Below are positions 45,927 to 56,767 of a stretch of 64,000 bases of DNA, one piece after another. The stretch is from Larix kaempferi (taxonomy: Eukaryota; Streptophyta; Pinopsida; Pinales; Pinaceae). The first letter of the stretch is position 1, and every line of letters begins with the position of its first letter. The translations under genes and the position numbers were made by a program. The notes beneath the pieces were generated by a model that saw only the letters and a list, made by a program, of their open reading frames with translations, was not told the origin of the DNA and searched no databases. The stretch spans positions 2,274,001 through 2,338,000 of the forward strand of contig BSBM01000825.1 in assembly GCA_027924585.1 (NCBI GenBank). The letters are read 5' to 3'.

Positions 45927-46300
45927 TGCCCCTCCACTTCATACAAGTGTTGTCCCCAATGCTTGATTAGTTGTGCATGATTCAGTATAAAGGACTCATC
46001 TTCACGTGTTGAATATTTAACTGGTAAGTTCTTCTGCTTGATGAGGTATCCAGTAATAACCCGATTCCGTAGTTGTTTGGTCCTTGTTTCAATTATTTGT
46101 TTAGGTTCCAATATGACTTGTCCTTCTTCATCAAGCTCTATAAAGATAGTCTGAATTGGGATCGTGTCTCTTATTACCTTATTTAAGTAATAAACATGGA
46201 ACATTGGGTGTACCCTTGAAGATGAAGGGAGCTCCAATTTGTAATCCATACTACCAATCTTCTACAACACTTATAAGGACCATATTACTTGGGTGCTAAC
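45914..46300 (-). pseudogene. gypsy-2 integrase C-terminus and chromodomain-like tail
   Basis: A 111-codon frame reads YKLELPSSSRVHPMFHVYYL, the conserved end of chromovirus-type integrases, then ETRTKQLRNRVITGYLIKQK with LPVKYSTRED, which corresponds to a degenerate chromodomain (normally W-E-D after the hinge). The frame overlaps the purine tract and runs into the LTR. Upstream, to about 46650, the same protein continues with several frameshifts. Confidence 0.8.
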
Positions 46301-47288
46301 TTATTGTATTTATTTATTTTCTTGAGGGACATCTGTTTGTAAGGTTGTATCCTTAGAAATACCCAATCCCCTTCTTCAAAAACCTTTCACTGTGATGTTG
46401 ATCTACTTATTGTTTCATCCTATTTTTTTACATATCTAAGTTTTACTTCAATAACTGTAGAACTTCTTGTTCGTTCTCTAGGTGATATTCCACATCTTAA
46501 ACTTTATATTTTCCTTTTGAGGAAGATGTGATAGATGGAGGATGGTACCCATAGAGTCCCACAAATGGAGACATTTTTTATGACATATGGAAGGAAGTAT
46601 TGTACCACCATTATCCCAAAGATAACCATTTCACCCACTGTGTTTGTTTATCAGACAGTGCAAAGCAGTGAAGATAGCCTTACAAACATTTCTCCACTAT
46701 CTTAGTTTTCCCATCGGATTGAGGATGATAAGAAGAACAACGAGTCAACTGGGTACCTAAACAAAAAAATAATTCAGTCCAAAACGTTTTAATGAAAATT
46801 GGATCTCTACCACTTAAAATAATCTTCGGGTTTCCATGTAACTTATGAACTGTTTCCATGAAGGATGCAACAACTGTACTTGCATTAAAAGGGTGATAGA
46901 GTGCACAAAAGTGTGCAAACTTTGTGATTCTATCAAAAACCACCATAATAACATTCTTCCCTTTTGACTTGGGTATACTTGTGATAAAATACTTTGAGAG
47001 TTCCTCCCAGCGCTGACAAGGTATTTCTAATGGTTGTAAAATACCCCGGGACTTAACTATTTCAACCTTATTTTGTTGGAAAACCAAACATTATGTCACG
47101 AACCTTTGAACATCAGATTTAATACCTTCCCAAAATAATTCCTTATTAACCCTGTGGTATGTTTTTAGGAATCTCGATTCCCACCTCATAGGAGAGGTGT
47201 GTAATTCCAAAATGATTTTTTGTTTGAGTTGGGAGTTCTTACATATATATAAGTGATCCATGTACCATAGTGAATCATTTTTCCACAC
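46301..47288 (-). pseudogene. gypsy-2 integrase: zinc finger and catalytic core
   Basis: 47091-47288 gives the zinc-binding domain (LELHTSPMRWESRFLKTYHR). 46680-47087 gives the core: RWEELSKYFITSIPKSKGK, IMVVFDRITKFAHF (first Asp), PKIILSGRDPIF (second Asp, with a preceding Asp-to-Gly change) and SSYHPQSDGKTKIVEKCL (the catalytic Glu region is changed to Lys). Frameshifts and stops follow. The protein is inactive. Confidence 0.85.
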
Positions 47289-48010
47289 AAAAGTATCTGA
47301 TACACTGGGATCATTTTGTAGATTTTGAATGAGTGTCTACACAAATAGGTCACTCTTCCATTCTTCCCTTTATACTACTACCCAATTGGGTTGTATAATT
47401 GAAATCGCACAAAGTAATGCCTCAACATCCTCATCTTTTCTGGAGAGTGAATCTACCATCACATTCTAGTTCCCTTTTTTATAGATGATTTCAAATTAAT
47501 ATCCCAATATCTTGGTTACCCGTTTTTGTTAGTCTTTTGAATATAGTCTCTATTCCAAGAAGTATTTAAGACTACAGTGATCTGTTTTGACCTTGAAGTG
47601 CCTACCTAATAGGTAATGATGCCATTGCTTAAGTGCATGTACTATTGTCGTCATTTCCTTCTCATAAATGGGTTTCTATAAGTTCTTTCCCTTGATTTGT
47701 TGACTTTTGAAGTATAGGATCCATCCTTCTTGCATTAGAACAACACCGATTCCATTTCTCGAGGAAACAAATTCCACAATGAAGTTTTTTGTGAAGTCCG
47801 GTGTGGTTAAAACCTGAGCTTTGCACATTTCCTCTTTAAGTTGTTCAAATTATTGAGTTTCCTCTAGATTCCATGAAATTACTCCTTCTTCAATAATGTT
47901 GTCATAGGTGTTGTTATTCTTCTATAGTTACAAACAAACTTGCGGTAGTACCCTGTCAAACCTAATAATCCTCAAAGATTCTTCAAGTTTTTGGGAATCG
48001 ACTTGTTAAA
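47289..48010 (-). pseudogene. gypsy-2 RT end and RNase H
   Basis: Minus-strand traces, heavily broken: LGLTGYYRKFVCNYRRIT near 47930-47980, a GIGVVLMQEG-type RNase H start near 47730, and HYLLGRHFKVKTDHCSLKY near 47570-47620. Nothing further upstream of the element is recognisable after about 48010, so gag, protease and the front of RT are deleted. Confidence 0.75.
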
Positions 48011-48638
48011 CTTGGACCCTGTATCTTTTCTGGATGTTTCTAATCCTTCTTGAGTTGCACAAATCAAGAAACTTCTTTCTTTTTTTATTTTGATAAATTT
48101 CCTTCTTTTCAAGATTGATTGCTTTTCTGCACTTGCCTACTATGTGCTCTTTCCTTCTTTATGCACTGCTTTTGTCAGTTTCCTTCTTTTTTTCTGACAC
48201 TCTGCTTTGTGCATGCTTTCTTCCAGTTTCCTTTTTGCTTTGCTCTTATTTTCTTTCACTTTCCTCTTTGATGTGACAAATTATAAGGCTAACCTTATCT
48301 CCTTATGCGCCCTTATCATCATCCAACTCATCATCACATGTAATTAATAATTAAATACAAAAATAATAATTACACCTCCTTCAATTTACTTAATTAAAAC
48401 AACTATAAGTTAAAATTATTCCTAGTTAATAATTTAATTGCCTAAATAATGTCACCCCCTTATTAATTAATTAATTGACTTTCACTAGGATCCATGGGGT
48501 TTGATGTGACATTGGTTGTTGCTTGCTGCTAGAAAAAATGGGAACATGACAATATCACCAAGGCCTACCAAAATATCAAGGTGTTTGGAATTTGTGAGAG
48601 TTTGTGATTTTTTTTAGTGTGAGTTTTTATTCTATTTA
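48011..48638. other. Unassigned, pyrimidine-rich, possible LTR fragment
   Basis: 48060-48280 is strongly T/C-rich with repeated TTTCCTTCTTT and CTGCTTT words. On the minus strand the stretch from about 48550 begins TGTCATGTTCCC, similar to the start of the 30971-37729 LTR, so a diverged LTR fragment is possible. Confidence 0.35.
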
Positions 48639-48709
48639 AGGGTTCTAACTCAATGGAAGAGCACCTGCCTTATAGGAAGGAGGTTGGTGGTTCGATTCCT
48701 CCGTACCCC
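48639..48709 (+). tRNA. tRNA-like sequence, anticodon UAU, transposon-borne
   Basis: Homologous to 28150-28220, including the CTTATAG anticodon loop and GGTTCGATTCC B-box. The acceptor stem has two mismatches and the anticodon stem one, so it is unlikely to be a working tRNA. Confidence 0.5.
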
Positions 48710-49193
48710 ATCTACATAAATCAATGACAAATTAAATGATCAGTTAACATCGATCGATGACTAAATAAATGACTATTTCACAACAATCAATGACTAAGTA
48801 AATGATTAGTCAAGAACAATCAATGGCTAAATAAATGACCAGTTAACAACAATCAATGACTAAATAAATGACCAGCTAATAATAATCAATGACCAAATAA
48901 ATGATCAATTAACAACAATCAATGACTAAATAAAAAACTAAATGTACAACCAACAACGAATAATTAATGACCAAATTGCGACCATTAATGACCAAATAAA
49001 TGGCCATATAAGACCAATAAATGACTAAATATATGACTAACGCCTAAAGCAATTCAATCAATTTATGACCAAGTGATAAATGACCAATTTGGTCGAGAGA
49101 TAAGTGATTATTAATTTGTCACCATTGGTCACGTGACCAAAATTAGTCATTTATAGCCAATTTTAGTCACTAATTACCCATTTTGTACTAGTG
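48639..49193 (+). mobile_element. tRNA-headed short element, copy A
   Basis: A tRNA-like sequence (48639-48709) is followed by an array of about 33-36-bp units (core CAATCAATGACTAAATAAAT, roughly seven copies to 48960), a foldback block with TGACCAATTTGGTC, and the terminus TTTTGTACTAGTG at 49193. The terminus matches the R ends of elements 1 and 2, but the array body is different. It could be a solo R end or an independent short non-autonomous element. A partner terminus on the left was not found. Confidence 0.6.
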
Positions 49194-50287
49194 ATGGGTG
49201 ACGAATGGCAAATGGTACTAAAAGGGCATCGTTGTAAGGTAAGCTCGACTACTGAGTAAGGGTTAATGAAAGAGTGGATAGGATGGGATACTTACCCTGA
49301 TAGAGGGGGGGGAGGTCCTACAGGTGTAAAAAGGGATGAAAAGGTTGATGCACATGATATTATGTAAAGGGGAGTACCTATATGCCAATTTGAAGTGTTA
49401 TACCTATAGGGGCCAGTCGTCGACTAGAAGTAATGATTCTCTTCATGACCTAGACCTATACACATAGAAATGATACTCGAGCATAAATGTGCTTCTATAA
49501 ATTAAATGCAGCGTATAATTACATAAAAAAAATTGTGTCTTATGTTAAGGAATGCAAACCGAGGCAGGTTGAAAATGGACAAAATTTTTTCGATCATGGA
49601 AAAAGTTCTCATAATCAACAAGAAAACATATTGTTTATTTTTATTGTGAAAATGATGAATCAAAAAGAATTTGTATGAGGTCATAACACTCAGAAGAAAA
49701 TTGGGGCCAAAAAACCTTAAATAGGGTGGGACCCACCATTCCATGTGTCATTTTCATTGTTAATTGTTAGAGTTGTGTGGAGGGCCCATATTTTTAGATT
49801 TTGATTTATCCTAATTGGATTGTTGGTTTCAAATTCTGTGATCTTTCAACCTTCTTGTTAATTTTGTCCATTTATTTTTTGCATGTGGGAATCTGAGGGA
49901 CCCCGACAAACCCCATGAGGGTTTTAGTGTCCGGTTGTTCTTTTTGTGAGGTTTTGAGCGACTCAGCATGTACGTTTTTGTTGGAAAAGTGTGACCTATG
50001 TCACTCTTTTTTGAGAGATAGATGCAACCTAGATCACACCAGTTTGGAGAAAAGGTGCGACCTAGGTTGTTCTTTTTTTCCAAACAGGTGTGACCTGGCC
50101 CACTTGAATCTCCCCGAAATAAGCAACCTAAAAAATGATATTTTTCACTTTTTACTAATCCCAACTACTGGTTAGACTCATTGGATGTTGAGAGTCAACT
50201 GGATAGAGTGGGATGTTGCAACCATCCAAAGATGCATTCGATAGAACCAGGTTGTTAGGGACTTCCTGGCTAGACATGGGCTTCTCG
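49194..50287. other. Unassigned DNA between opposing element ends
   Basis: No gene recognised. The segment lies between a rightward CTAGTG terminus (49193) and a leftward CACTAG terminus (50288), the same geometry as the gypsy-1 fragment between elements 1 and 2. It contains a short tandem repeat (49965-50110). Confidence 0.45.
49965..50110 (+). repeat. Four degenerate 36-bp tandem units
   Basis: Units read, in one frame, LEKCDLCHSF, LRDRCNLDHTS, LEKRCDLGCSF and FPNRCDLAHLN, a period of about 12 codons built on TGYGACCTRG. Cys/Asp periodicity is striking, but the frame is short (49915-50175) and has no start context or neighbours, so I treat it as a tandem DNA repeat. Confidence 0.6.
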
Positions 50288-50875
50288 CACTAGTAGAAAA
50301 GGTGAGATATATGACTAAAAAAATACTAAAAATTACATATAAATGTCTAAGTTTATTCACGTGACTATTAATCATTTATTTCCAGTCACTTATATCATGA
50401 CTAGATATACAACTAAAAATTTGTAGTCATTTATTGGTTGTTTTGATTGGTCAGTTTGGTAGTATATTTAGTTGTTGTGTTAGTCACTGATTGGTCTTAA
50501 CTAGTCATTTATTTAGTCGTTGATTGTTATTAATTGGTCATTTATTAGTCATGATAGTCATTTATTTCCGTCAACAAGTAGTATATTTAGTCATTTTAAT
50601 ATTTAATTGCCATCAACTAGTAGTATAATTAGTCATTTTATTCATTGATTTCCATCCATTAGTAGTACATTTAGTATATTTTTTAGTCTATGATTAATAT
50701 TAACTTGTCATTTGTTTAGTCATGATAGTCATTTATTGCCACCAACAAGTAATATTTTTAGTCATTTAAATATTTAATTACCATCAAATGGTAGTATATT
50801 TAGTCATTTTTATTCACTATTTTTTGTAAATATGGCACGGAAGAATCGAACCACCAACCTCCTTCCTATAAGGCA
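50288..50875 (-). mobile_element. tRNA-headed short element, copy B, cut inside the tRNA
   Basis: It starts CACTAGTAGAAAAGGTG, a very CACTA-like terminus, then TAAATGACTA foldback DNA and an array of TAGTCATTTATT / GATTGTTATTAA units. It ends in the complement of the 3' two-thirds of the tRNA-like sequence (50833-50875; anticodon loop still UAU type). The tRNA is interrupted exactly where copy C begins. Confidence 0.6.
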
Positions 50876-51424
50876 CACTAGTAGAAAAAGTGATATATAT
50901 GACTAAAAATTGGATATAAATGACTAAGTTTAGTCACGTGACTAATAGTCATTTATTGTCAGTCACTTATAATCCGAATAAATACATGACTAAATGCTTT
51001 TAGTCATTTAATGGTTGTTTTGATTGGTCAGTTTGATTGGATATTTAGTCGTTGCTTTAATCATTGATTGTTGTTAACTAGTCGTTTATTTAGTCATTGA
51101 GTGTTGTTAACTAGTCATTGATTGTTGTTAATTGCTCATTTATTTAGCCATTGATTGTTGTTAACGGGTCATTTAATTAGTCATTGATTGTCGTTAACTA
51201 GTCATTTATTTAGTCATTAAGTGTTGTAAACTGATCATTTATTTAGTCATTGATTATTGTTAAGTAGTCATTTATTTGTCCATTTTAAGCATTAATTTAC
51301 ATTAACTAGTAGAATATTTATTCATTTTTATTCATTGATTGATATCTATAGATAGGGTATGGAGAAATTGAACCACCAACCTCCTTCTTGTAAGGCATGT
51401 GCTCTTCCATTGAGATATCACCCT
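50876..51424 (-). mobile_element. tRNA-headed short element, copy C
   Basis: Starts CACTAGTAGAAAAAGTGATA at 50876, carries a foldback block around TTTAGTCACGTGACTAATAG and an array of about 33-bp units (CATTGATTGTTGTTAACTAG; 51050-51280), and ends with a complete tRNA-like sequence (51354-51424). It lies directly behind copy B in the same orientation, so the pair arose by insertion of one into the other or by tandem duplication. Confidence 0.65.
51354..51424 (-). tRNA. tRNA-like sequence, anticodon UAC variant, transposon-borne
   Basis: Same 71-nt module, but the anticodon loop reads CTTACAA, giving UAC instead of UAU. Mismatches in the acceptor, anticodon and T stems mark it as degenerate. 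Confidence 0.5.
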
Positions 51425-51443
51425 TAAATATAATCAAATTTCA

Positions 51444-51711
51444 AGAGAACCTGAGTGGGCCTAATGGTTAAGAACATGTGTTGTCTCTGAGGAGGTCACA
51501 GGTTCAAAATTGGCGGGGGGATGGGTTGCTCATTGGCCCGGTAACAAGGCTCGAAGGATAGGTGACCGTTGGGATAGAGGCTCTCCCCTGGGATAAAGAG
51601 TCTCGGGACGTCTCGGCCCCTGCTGAGTCACAAGTTTCTGGTATATCTGGCTTGCGGGATGTTGGATATACCCTTGGGAGGTTTTTGTTGTTCCCATGGT
51701 TAAAAAAAAAG
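51444..51711 (+). mobile_element. tRNA-derived SINE with poly(A) and perfect 12-bp TSD
   Basis: AATCAAATTTCA occurs at 51432-51443 and 51712-51723. The element opens AGAGAACCTGAGTGGGCCTA, has an A-box-like TAATGGTTAAGAACATG and a B-box-like GGTTCAAAATTGG about 35 nt later, a GC-rich body with CTCGGGACGTCTCGGCCC, and ends GGTTAAAAAAAAAG. Head sequence and size (268 bp) resemble the Au family of plant SINEs, but I cannot confirm the family. It is unrelated to the tRNA-like module of the neighbouring elements. The perfect TSD suggests it is fairly young. Confidence 0.88.
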
Positions 51712-51723
51712 AATCAAATTTCA

Positions 51724-52312
51724 CACTAAATAGAAATAATTAATACTGGTCAATTCCCTGTACTTACTTCTTTGTACTGTAGTAGGACAATTAAAGTATA
51801 GAGTAATTTGAAAAAAAAGATACTAAGTATTTTCATGATGACCATAAAGGAATAAATAGGTCAACCAAGCAACTTCTGGAAAATATCCATTATGAGAATA
51901 CATGATGAGGATCCAAACCTGATATCCGATAGACATACCTCCAAACCCTCTAGATTTGTAGATCCCCATGCCAAAAATCGCTCACCATATTGGGCCCATG
52001 CTTTTGTGGGTATCAAAATTATGAATATTAATGATTATATCTCCATTAAATGAATGAGTATAAATTCCCAGTCATACTGAGTTGGTATACAAATCCTAAG
52101 GCACCATAGCATTCATAAAAACTAGGTTCTAGCACTACAATGCTAATTATCGATTCTAGTAAAAACCATGCATCAAAATAAGGAAAAGTAGATTTAATAC
52201 ATATATGTTAAAGAATTTCAGTTGGCATGAAACTAACTGTCTAAAGATACTTGTAAAAACATATTGAATGGATGATTTTGTAGAATTTATGTTGTATAGA
52301 TGATTTTGTATG
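51724..52312. other. Unassigned DNA
   Basis: No ORF, repeat or RNA gene of note. It separates the SINE from the 3' end of the LINE. Confidence 0.4.
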
Positions 52313-52459
52313 TTTTTTTTAATAAGAAAAGAGCCTTGCTATTAAACTTTGGAGAATGTTGTTACAAAAAGTATATCATCATCCAAAGCCTTGCCAGTAC
52401 GCAAGGAGATAAAAAAATATACAGATTTTTCCTAATATATCTGACTAAGACCCAAAATG

Positions 52460-54179
52460 CTAGAGTTATTAACCCTCATAGCTTTCCTAGATCTATACTT
52501 GACAAAATTTGAAGTATTACAGAAGTATTTAATGTCTAGAAATTCAAACAAACTTAGAGAGGTTTCTATATTTTTTATCATAATAAACAAAAAGTGGAGC
52601 ACCAAAAAACTAGGAATGACCTCCTATTCCTCGTCTGTAGGAGCATCATCCCTGATGATGATAGGAGAGTCTTTGGTATTTCTAGGAACAAGAGCAACAA
52701 AATTGGTGACCCCTTCATCCATGTGTTACGCCATAATTCTAATTTTGGTAACCATCAGACGATTGATTTGCTTATGATCTTTCTCTAGAATACAACAATC
52801 GTCGGCAGTCTTGGTTATGTCAGGCTCTCTATTTTGAAGCATGGTTTCTGTAAGACTCCACATAATCTAGTGCAGAGCCGCTAAGCATTCATAATGGTCT
52901 GCATGCAACTTGATATTCCTTGGGTTCTGGATCCAAGGAGCCAAAGGGTTGAAGGGGGTACCCTGATACAAATCCTCGTAGTTTAAGCGTTCAACCTGTT
53001 GGTTCTCTATTTGATTGTCGCATAATTTCCTTTTTCCTTTACCGGAGGCTGGCTACTCCACAGCTTGGGACGAAGTACGTTGTATAGAGGCTAGATGCTC
53101 CACACCTTGAGATGAAATCTGATGTACGAATTGAATACCAAAACAACCAACAAGTTTAGTCAAGTTGTCATTAATGATATTTACCTCTTTCTAGAGCCCC
53201 TTGAGGATATTCTTTGCCAAAATATGGGGTAGATGTTCCTGGGTGTCTTCCATGATAATTTCCCTAGAGTAATATTACTAGTCCAGAAAGCTACAAGCGT
53301 GCAATTGAAAAGATAAATTATTCCTCTTGTGGAGCCTAGGTCAAGTTCCCAGAAACCAATCTTGGCCAGGGACGAACTTTGTTGTGAGCACAGTAACTAA
53401 CCCATAGTTCTTCCTCTCTATTTTCAATTATATTTCTGATATCATGTGGGAGCACTGAAGAATAGGCTCTTGCATTCTCCGCGGCCTTTAATTGATTCAT
53501 CATGATGGAGTGGTTCTCTGGACCTTCTATATGACACTTCCTGGGCATCACCATCTTGAATTATCCATAATTGCAACATATGTTGAGAGGTTAAACACAA
53601 TAGCCACCCACCCATAACATAAGGGATAGATAGGTATCACGGCCAGTTTTATTTTGAAGAAATCCTCCCATTATAGCTCTATGATGGTAAATTGTCATAC
53701 CTCTATTCTTTAAGATGGCACTGTACATCCTCCCGATCTGGCATCTCCTGCTAAATCCGATACCATTAGTTCCCATGAATGCATTAAGGAATGTGGTACC
53801 CTACATTGATTTCTCTATCAGGTTTCGTATACTCTTCATGGTATTGGGTGGTTAAGTAGGGATTCATGTACCATCCTACTTTTCTAATGGTGTCTGAGAT
53901 GACATTCTCTGTACTCATGCTTTTATTTTCCTTACAGTTCGTTTCCAATCGCGCCAGCTGCATACTAATCTAACATGTGGTGAAATTCATCATGTCCTCC
54001 TTAGCTATGCGATAACAAGTGGTAAAGCGAGGATCCTCCCCGTTTTTGGTACCATTCTCATTAATGATTCTAGCTTCAAGCTGGGTCCCGAGATTGATTA
54101 GGTGGTCAGCCACCCTATTTGCATCCTATATGATGTGGAGAGGGATAATAATAGATAAATTTCAAACGAGTGTGGCCAT
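52460..54179 (-). pseudogene. LINE 3' region with unrecognised trace
   Basis: Downstream of RNase H the minus strand still shows protein-like islands, e.g. LKAAENARAYSSVLPHDIRN and NREEELWVSYCAH at 53336-53554. Their function is unknown. LINE ORF2 usually stops soon after RNase H, so 1.7 kb of further trace is unusual. It may be an additional ORF or an older insertion. Confidence 0.4.
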
Positions 54180-54560
54180 GGTTTTGAGGTCATCCTCATG
54201 GCGCCAGTAGTTTCCAAGATTACTGATATCTGAACCATTGATGATTTTTTTCAGTATGTTGATCAGTATCTACGATTCCCCTTCCACCATTATCTAGTTG
54301 ATATTTTGCATTTTGGAAATTTTCAAGCCATAGACAAGGGAATCCAATTCTGTTGCGTTATTGTTGTTGATACCAATGTATCCTGCAAAAATTCTAAGGA
54401 TCTCTCCTTTGTTATCTTGAAAAATTCCTCCATATCCAGAGTGCCCCGGATTGCTTTTGGAGGCTCCATCGAAATTGAGATTAACAAAATTGTTAATGGG
54501 AGGGTCCCAGATATTAGGGCTTTTGATGGCGGGCATGAGAGTGTTGGGGATAGAATTCTA
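54180..54560 (-). pseudogene. LINE RNase H domain (RVT_3 type)
   Basis: An open frame (54294-54536) gives NFVNLNFDGASKSNPGHSGY, then GGIFQDNKGEILRIFAGYIG and NNNATELDSLVYGLKISK. It carries the first Asp (FDGA), the Glu in ATELDSL and the expected spacing of plant LINE RNase H. The last catalytic Asp region (RVADHLINLG) follows in another segment near 54090-54130 after stops. Confidence 0.85.
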
Positions 54561-55160
54561 GTTATGAAAATTGAGCCCCTAGGCATTCAGAATTGTGGCT
54601 TCCTGTCCCTCGAGCTGCATATCCTGGTCCGACCATGACTGAATAAGGATGGTTTCAGCAATGATTTTCTTTATTTAGCCCCAAATTTCTTCAGTAGTCA
54701 TGGATGTTGCTTTGAAGAAACACCTATTTCGTTCTTTCCATATTTCCCACAGCAGAAAAGAGGGGAAGAGGTTTGAGATTCTCTCTAGCATGGGGTTATT
54801 GAAATGAAAGAGCTTCCATTTTAGGATCGAGTTTTTGATATTGGTGCAGTCTCTTTGTGTAGTTCAAAATATTGTTTCGCCCCTATCCTACATCTCGTTG
54901 GTAAAGGAACAGGAGTTAAAGAGGTGTTCAATGCTTTCTTCCTCCTGTTTATAGCTTAGATGACAGTAGGTGAGACCAATAAGGCCCTTTTTTACCAGGT
55001 TATCCCAGTTTAGGGTTTTATTTTTAACCATAAGCCAGAGGAAAGTAGCTACTTTGGGTCAGATATTTCCTTTCCAGATAGGATCATCTAGAAGGAGATC
55101 ATGCTTCGCCTATATGTGGTAGCCCTCCTTTACAGTAAAGCAACCTTTTAAGGTATGTCC
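54561..55160 (-). pseudogene. LINE zf-RVT segment and linker
   Basis: Minus-strand text includes IWKGNI-PKVATFLWLMVKN near 55040-55090, a Cys/His cluster with EESIEHLFNSCSF near 54905-54950, and FLLWEIWKERNRCFFK near 54710-54760. These are the hallmarks of the zf-RVT region located after the polymerase in plant LINEs. Several stops are present. Confidence 0.75.
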
Positions 55161-55161
55161 C

Positions 55162-56715
55162 TGTAATACCCCATTTTGACCCTTAGGATATATTGGATTT
55201 TAATGTAAATATTGTATACAAGCGATGTATGTTTCCCTAGTGTGGAGATCAAGTCCAAGGCCCCGCTAGTGGATGCTCGGATTTTATTTAAATAGGAAAT
55301 TATTTGATATTACTTTATCCATGTGTTATCAATCCATGGAACATTGTAAAATGATGTAAATATTAATATTGCAATAAAAATACCAAAAACTGGCTATGGA
55401 AGCAACTAATGAGAGGGGGCCATGTGTATCCACTAGGGAGTAGTGAGGGGGTTGTGGGGTTGAACCATATGCTACAAAATATCATCTTGATAACCCATTT
55501 GACTTTCCTTGTTGACATTTAATTGTGTTGTAAAGAAGTGGTTGAAGAAACTAGTCCATGGCTTCAATGGAGCATGGGAAGCCCATAAATTCATATGGAA
55601 GAGTATGCGATCTGTTTACTTGACCCACAAGTCACTCTACCTCATGGGAATTCATTTTTCCTCAATCCCATTCCATTTTTTATGATCAGGGCATCAATTT
55701 TCATCCATTTCACATGCCCAGCAGTGAGAAAAACCAGAAATCAAAACTCTGAATTAAGCCACATTTTGAAGTGCCAAAAATGCCCAGAAATTTGTATGGA
55801 TGGTAAAATCCATTGGGGGATCCATAGACCTGAACCTTGGGGCAAATTTGAGAGTGTTAGATGCGCAAAATTCCAAAGGAAAACCTCGATTTGGTAGACC
55901 AAAAATCCAATTACGGGACATAGTCATTTGGCCATAGAATTGAGAAAATCCAAGCATGAATGACATAGAAGAAGATAGAACAGAGGTTGGAATTGCTTGA
56001 AAACCCCAATGAAGGATAGAATCTCAAGGATTTAGCCGCTTGGACCTTTCTATTCCCACTCAAAAGAACACAGGAGGGAAGGGGCGCCTGAGGGACTATG
56101 TAGCAGAGAAGGGGACCTTCCTTGTGTTGGGTGTGGTAGGTATTGTGGGTGCCAAGGTTGTTTGGATTTAGTTGAGATTCCTATAGCTCTGCGGTTGAGC
56201 TCACTGGATTAGCATCCTCCTCCTTTGTCTCTTGCATGCTTGATAAACCCAACTATGTGTTGGATTAGCATGATTGTTGTGTGAAGACATGGTTGTGAGT
56301 GAGCTTGTTTAGTTCCTCCTTAGTGGATACACAACCCAGCTCGGGGGTGGTCTCTCAGCTGAAAGAATATAGGTTGGACAGAGACCTATGGTTGAGTGGA
56401 ACGTTGCTCTCACATAGCCATTTGTTGGACAGTTTCATCTTAAAGATAAGTATTCTCTGTGGTTTGAATTATGTTAATTTTGTGTTCTGCCATGTTTTTA
56501 ATTGATGTCTATCATTCATATGTTGGATGTATGATGTAGTTGTGTGTGGATAATGTTTATTTCCGTTGTGTTTATATTGAGTATGAATCTGCATGTATAA
56601 TTTTTTATTTATTATGAATTATGTTAGTAATGTATAGGGTTGAGCTTTCCAAAGAAGCCCAGAATGTTAGTCATGTTTCCTCCCTTGCACCAGGTTGACG
56701 GGAGGGGATGTGAAA
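55162..56715 (+). repeat. 5' LTR of chromovirus derivative (about 1.55 kb)
   Basis: Begins TGTAATACCCCATTTTGACC and matches 57854-59279 up to GAATCTGCA (56593). The remaining ~120 bp to the primer site have no counterpart because the 3' LTR is broken there. The exact end is inferred from the primer site. Confidence 0.8.
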
Positions 56716-56718
56716 GAG

Positions 56719-56730
56719 TGGTATTAGAGC
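56719..56730 (+). other. Primer-binding site, one change
   Basis: TGGTATTAGAGC differs from the initiator-Met-tRNA site TGGTATCAGAGC by C to T. Confidence 0.75.
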
Positions 56731-56767
56731 ATGGTTCAATCATGGTTCAAGGATTATTTCAAGAATC

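Larger units (their letters stand above)
52313..55160 (-). mobile_element. LINE (non-LTR retrotransposon) 3' half, degenerate
   Basis: A T8 run at 52313-52320 marks the minus-strand poly(A) end. Upstream on the minus strand are a zinc-binding reverse transcriptase segment (zf-RVT), an RNase H domain and a long, stop-ridden 3' portion. The polymerase and endonuclease are absent, cut off where an LTR starts at 55162. Plant LINEs of this kind copy their RNA at the target site. Confidence 0.75.
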
